From: Fuerstiella sp.
Lineage (GTDB): Bacteria > Planctomycetota > Planctomycetia > Planctomycetales > Planctomycetaceae
DNA length: 35,902 nucleotides
NCBI GenBank assembly: GCA_029247265.1
Contig: JAQWLN010000039.1
Location: 1 to 35,902, forward strand
Direction: 5' to 3'
Part shown: positions 32,972 to 35,902 of the stretch, in pieces
How positions within the stretch are numbered: position 1 is the first letter of the stretch
How the letters are laid out: each line of letters starts with the position of its first letter
Translations under genes and position numbers: made by a program
Notes under the pieces: model-generated
What the model saw: the letters and a program-made list of their open reading frames with translations, nothing else
Database searches by the model: none
Told to the model about the DNA's origin: nothing

Positions 32972-33064
32972 AGCAGTTGCGGGACATCAGTATTCTCGCG
33001 TGATGCACACAGCAAGGTGGGTCCGTTGTCCCCGTCTGCCTGCGCCCCAACTTTTCAGAACAGA

Positions 33065-33844
33065 ATGAACATTGTGAAAACCGTTGACGTTGCAAAAGAA
33101 GCGGCACTTGCTGCCGGTGAGGTCCTGTCCGATTGTTTTCTCAGCGGCCTGTCCATTCGGACCAAGGGTGCCTCTGTGGAACTGGTGTCCGATGCTGACA
33201 TTAATGCAGAACGGGCGATTGCCGAGGTGATTCGGTCACATTTTCCGGACCACGGAATTCTGGGGGAAGAAGAGAATTCCGACGACGCAGAGACAGAACA
33301 CCTTTGGATCGTCGACCCTCTGGACGGCACGACAAACTTCGCGTACGGCATTCCACACTTTGCCGTGTCGGTCGCTTACTATGCCAACGGAATTCCTCAG
33401 TGCGGAGTCATCTTTAATCCACTGCGGCGGGATTGGTATGTGGCCGAACGCGGACAGGGGGCGACCCACAACGATGTTTCCCTGCAAGTGGGGACGCAGA
33501 CAACTCTGAGCGAAGTCCTGATTGGGACCGGGTTCTACTATGACCGAGGCGCGATGATGGAGGCGACACTGGCGGCCATCGATCGACTGTTCAAACAGCA
33601 GATCCGCGGCATCAGACGCTTCGGCACGGCTTCCCTGGACCTCGCGATGGTGGCATCCGGGCAGTTTGGCGCCTTTTTTGAATATCAACTGTCGCCATGG
33701 GACTTCGCGGCCGCTCGCCTGCTGGTTGAAGAAGCCGGTGGGAAAGTGACAACCTGCAGCGGTTCCGACCTGCCACTGCAGAAGACCAGCCTGCTGGCGG
33801 CGGCACCCGGACTGTACGATTCTGTGCTTGAACTGGTTCGGTGA
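33065..33844 (+). CDS. Inositol monophosphatase family protein
   Basis: A 259-residue protein of the inositol monophosphatase/CysQ/FBPase superfamily. Metal-binding motifs are GEEEN (67-71) and WIVDPLDGTTNF (81-92) with Asp84 and Asp87. SPWDFAAARLLVEEAGG marks the third conserved region. It removes a phosphate from a small sugar or inositol phosphate, or from 3'-phosphoadenosine phosphate; the substrate cannot be told. No signal peptide is seen, so it is cytoplasmic. A GTG at 33017 would add 16 residues that do not fit the family; MNIVKTVDVAKEA at 33065 does. If it hydrolyses PAP, it could link to sulfate metabolism alongside the sulfatase, but that is speculation. It follows the sulfatase by 93 bp. 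Confidence 0.9.
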   Translation: MNIVKTVDVAKEAALAAGEVLSDCFLSGLSIRTKGASVELVSDADINAERAIAEVIRSHFPDHGILGEEENSDDAETEHLWIVDPLDGTTNFAYGIPHFAVSVAYYANGIPQCGVIFNPLRRDWYVAERGQGATHNDVSLQVGTQTTLSEVLIGTGFYYDRGAMMEATLAAIDRLFKQQIRGIRRFGTASLDLAMVASGQFGAFFEYQLSPWDFAAARLLVEEAGGKVTTCSGSDLPLQKTSLLAAAPGLYDSVLELVR

Positions 33845-34031
33845 CCGGCAAATTCCGCATATCCGTCATACACGGAAAAAACGGCACTACCGGAACAATC
33901 CCTACAGTTTCACAAATTGCCTGACCGATACTATCCACAAGATCGTCTCAACGCGCTCGGTCTGTCGTTACGTAATGGCAGATTATTGATCGCAAAGGGA
34001 CGCAAAAAGCCAACAAGAACCGTGGCTTCTG

Positions 34032-34036
34032 AAGGA
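34032..34036 (+). promoter_or_regulatory. Shine-Dalgarno for barrel protein
   Basis: AAGGA lies 7 nt before the ATG at 34044. It supports that start. Confidence 0.6.
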
Positions 34037-34043
34037 TAGATCA

Positions 34044-35756
34044 ATGCGGAACTGGCACCGTCTGAAAAACATAGTGCCCTTGCTGCTGACCGTTGGGATG
34101 TCAGCAGACAGCAGTGCACAGCAGATGATGGACTTTCCGTCTTTTGCAGGCCCGGCATATATGGCCGGACCCCAGCCGGGCTATTCACCAATGTCGGCTC
34201 AAGGGATGCCACAATCGTTTCAGGCGAACCCCACGATTTCACCGTTCGACCAGGCGTACGAACAGCACTTAAATACTGACGGCCTGTGGTTCAAACGAGC
34301 TCTGGGAGGCTTCGGTCCAGGGGCAAGCCTGAACGACTTCTACTTCAATATTGATTACACGCGCACAAAGACACGACAAATGAATGGCCTGTTCGGGGAT
34401 CCCACGGCAGCGACGTTTCTGCAGGATTCCATCGTCAACAACGCCCCTGGATTTCCGGACAACGTGTTTCTGCCGCAGTATCAGGAGAAATATTCTCAGA
34501 TCATTCCGCCGTTCTGGCGCGACGGCATTCGGTTGAGCGGTGGAATGGAAAACCGAACGGGCTGGGGGTTTTCATGGAACGCAAAATACGATGGCGTAGA
34601 CTCGGGGACATATGATGCCAGAGCGATCGTGGAAGCCACGCGAAGACAATTTGTTCAAATGACTCATTTTTCCGATGCCGTATTCCTTGAAGCAACTGGT
34701 GGAGTGGCCAACCCGAATGTTCCCACAAATCTAAGGCAGGTTAATGAACGGCGGATTCTCGAAACACAAATCCTGAATGCTCGCCTGTTTGACGCCGCCA
34801 ATGCTGAGACATTCGGAGTCGCCGGTGGCACTGACGACATTCTGGACAGGAGCCTGTACCCGTACGGCAGCATCCCGATGCATAACGGCATCGACGTAGA
34901 TGGTTTCCCACAATTGTTCGATCTGGATTTTGTACTGGAGCAAACCATTGAAACGTACGGCAGTGGTGCCCATATTTCATTTTCGCCGGTCTATGAAGAC
35001 AACTCACTGCAGGTTCGACCAATCATCGGTGGTCGATTCTTCCGTATTCGCGAATCGATGAATTTTCGAGGCGTGGATTCAGGCCTGGACTATCTGCCCG
35101 ACCTTCCCGACGGAGTGGACGACGACGACGATTTCGTAATCGACAACCTTGAGGAAAACGGGACTCTCAACTTTACTGACAGAACACCAAACATTAATGA
35201 AGAGATACTGGTCCGGTCATTCGTGTCCAGTCAGGTCCGCAGCACCATGGGTGGCCCTGAGATCGGATTCGAGTACACCGTTGGTGAACGTGGCAGCCTT
35301 TCCCTTAACGGGTCGACACGAGTCGGTGCCCTGTTCAATCACGAAAAAGCCACTCTTGCCGGCGACAATATCGGTGACACATTAACAACGGACCTCGAGA
35401 ACGGAATAACCGTTCTTGCGGACATGTTCGACACCACGACAGCGAATGGCCAGTTGACCCAAAACGCCTTTACGGACAGCAACGCCACCACGCACGTGTC
35501 TCCCATGTTCGAACAGTCGTTCCGAGCCGAAGTCCCGCTGTTCGAAAAAATTCCAGTACTGCGAGACATGCCGCAGCTGGAGTACGCAACATTCCGCGCA
35601 GGCTGGACGTTCACGTGGATTGGTGAAGTCGCGGACCCTGGTCAGCAGATCACCTGGCTGTCACGCCCTCGTGACGGTGTCTTCCCGACGCTCAACGTGT
35701 CGCGAGACAGTTTCTATCAGCACACGCTTGACCTCGGGATTCATTGGGAATTCTGA
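34044..35756 (+). CDS. Predicted outer-membrane beta-barrel protein
   Basis: A 570-residue exported protein with a signal peptide ending near SADSSAQQ (about residue 26). A Gly/Pro/Met-rich low-complexity segment follows (about 30-60). The rest has alternating aromatic and polar residues, as in barrel strands, and it ends HTLDLGIHWEF with a C-terminal phenylalanine, the usual outer-membrane assembly signal. An acidic stretch LPDGVDDDDDFVIDNLEENG (about 352-371) may be a calcium-binding-like surface loop. It may belong to the large planctomycete barrel group (BBP7-like), but I could not confirm the family. The 199-bp upstream gap and good SD suggest its own promoter. It is not clearly linked to its neighbours. 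Confidence 0.72.
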   Translation: MRNWHRLKNIVPLLLTVGMSADSSAQQMMDFPSFAGPAYMAGPQPGYSPMSAQGMPQSFQANPTISPFDQAYEQHLNTDGLWFKRALGGFGPGASLNDFYFNIDYTRTKTRQMNGLFGDPTAATFLQDSIVNNAPGFPDNVFLPQYQEKYSQIIPPFWRDGIRLSGGMENRTGWGFSWNAKYDGVDSGTYDARAIVEATRRQFVQMTHFSDAVFLEATGGVANPNVPTNLRQVNERRILETQILNARLFDAANAETFGVAGGTDDILDRSLYPYGSIPMHNGIDVDGFPQLFDLDFVLEQTIETYGSGAHISFSPVYEDNSLQVRPIIGGRFFRIRESMNFRGVDSGLDYLPDLPDGVDDDDDFVIDNLEENGTLNFTDRTPNINEEILVRSFVSSQVRSTMGGPEIGFEYTVGERGSLSLNGSTRVGALFNHEKATLAGDNIGDTLTTDLENGITVLADMFDTTTANGQLTQNAFTDSNATTHVSPMFEQSFRAEVPLFEKIPVLRDMPQLEYATFRAGWTFTWIGEVADPGQQITWLSRPRDGVFPTLNVSRDSFYQHTLDLGIHWEF

Positions 35757-35902
35757 TTGGCCGCCTGCCAATCCGGTCACGTACAGCATCTAACGCTGAT
35801 TCCTGACTGGAGGCCCTCGTTGCGAACGCCAAACCGTAGGCAGTATCGCGAGGGTGATTCTTCGTGTACTCCGACAGCATGACAAGACATCGCGATCGCC
35901 TC

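Noticed and set aside
35692..35880. 62-residue minus-strand frame at the right edge
   Set aside because: It overlaps the end of the barrel protein and shows no recognisable features.
1..35902. CRISPR array, prophage, transposon or tRNA cluster
   Set aside because: I saw no regularly spaced repeats, integrase, transposase, phage structural genes or tRNA-like cloverleaf sequences.

Overview
The window looks like chromosomal DNA of a planctomycete. The main evidence is the co-occurrence of families that are hallmarks of that phylum: two DUF1501 proteins, a DUF1549/DUF1553 cytochrome-type protein, a DUF1587/1595/1592/1588/1585 cytochrome-type protein paired with DUF1552, two exported sulfatases, a DUF1080 protein, a pre-peptidase C-terminal (PPC) repeat protein, a shortened SecA and a large predicted outer-membrane barrel protein. 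Many start codons lack a strong Shine-Dalgarno (SD) sequence and several are GTG. I saw no tRNA, rRNA, CRISPR array, insertion sequence or phage gene.

Region 1 (about 0.4-7.3 kb) is a probable sugar-acid or related hydroxy-acid catabolic locus. It holds an MlrC/M81-family protein and a mannonate-dehydratase-like enolase-superfamily protein on the minus strand. Divergent from these is a second enolase-superfamily protein with a degraded active site. An ACS-type MFS transporter (minus) and a galactonate-dehydratase-like enolase-superfamily protein (plus) follow. Region 2 (7.4-10.5 kb) is an exported sulfatase followed by a Tat-exported DUF1501 protein, both on the plus strand.

Region 3 (10.5-16.8 kb) is a compact minus-strand operon. 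In transcription order it reads: exported VOC/glyoxalase-fold protein, di-heme-type DUF1592 protein, Tat-exported DUF1552 protein, exported protein of about 20 HEAT repeats. Region 4 (17.0-19.3 kb, plus) holds a DUF1080 secreted protein, a DUF151 (bifunctional nuclease) protein and an unrecognised exported protein whose start I revise to a GTG. Region 5 (19.5-25.9 kb) has a minus-strand Big2-like/DUF1549/DUF1553 protein divergent from a plus-strand DUF1501 gene and a PPC-repeat protein. This is a typical planctomycete cytochrome/DUF1501 set, with a palindrome-rich intergenic region of about 400 bp.

Region 6 (26.1-29.1 kb, plus) has a fatty-acid desaturase-like protein, a DUF423 membrane protein and an M19 dipeptidase. 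Region 7 (29.2-35.8 kb) has a short SecA-like ATPase (minus). Divergent from it are a sulfamidase-like sulfatase, an inositol-monophosphatase-family enzyme and a predicted outer-membrane beta-barrel protein.

The leads most worth following are the short SecA, the enolase-superfamily protein with missing active-site residues, the VOC/DUF1592/DUF1552/HEAT operon and the palindromes in the divergent promoter regions. I did not find clear proof of an entirely new system. Domain calls come from reading the translated sequences; no database search was run.
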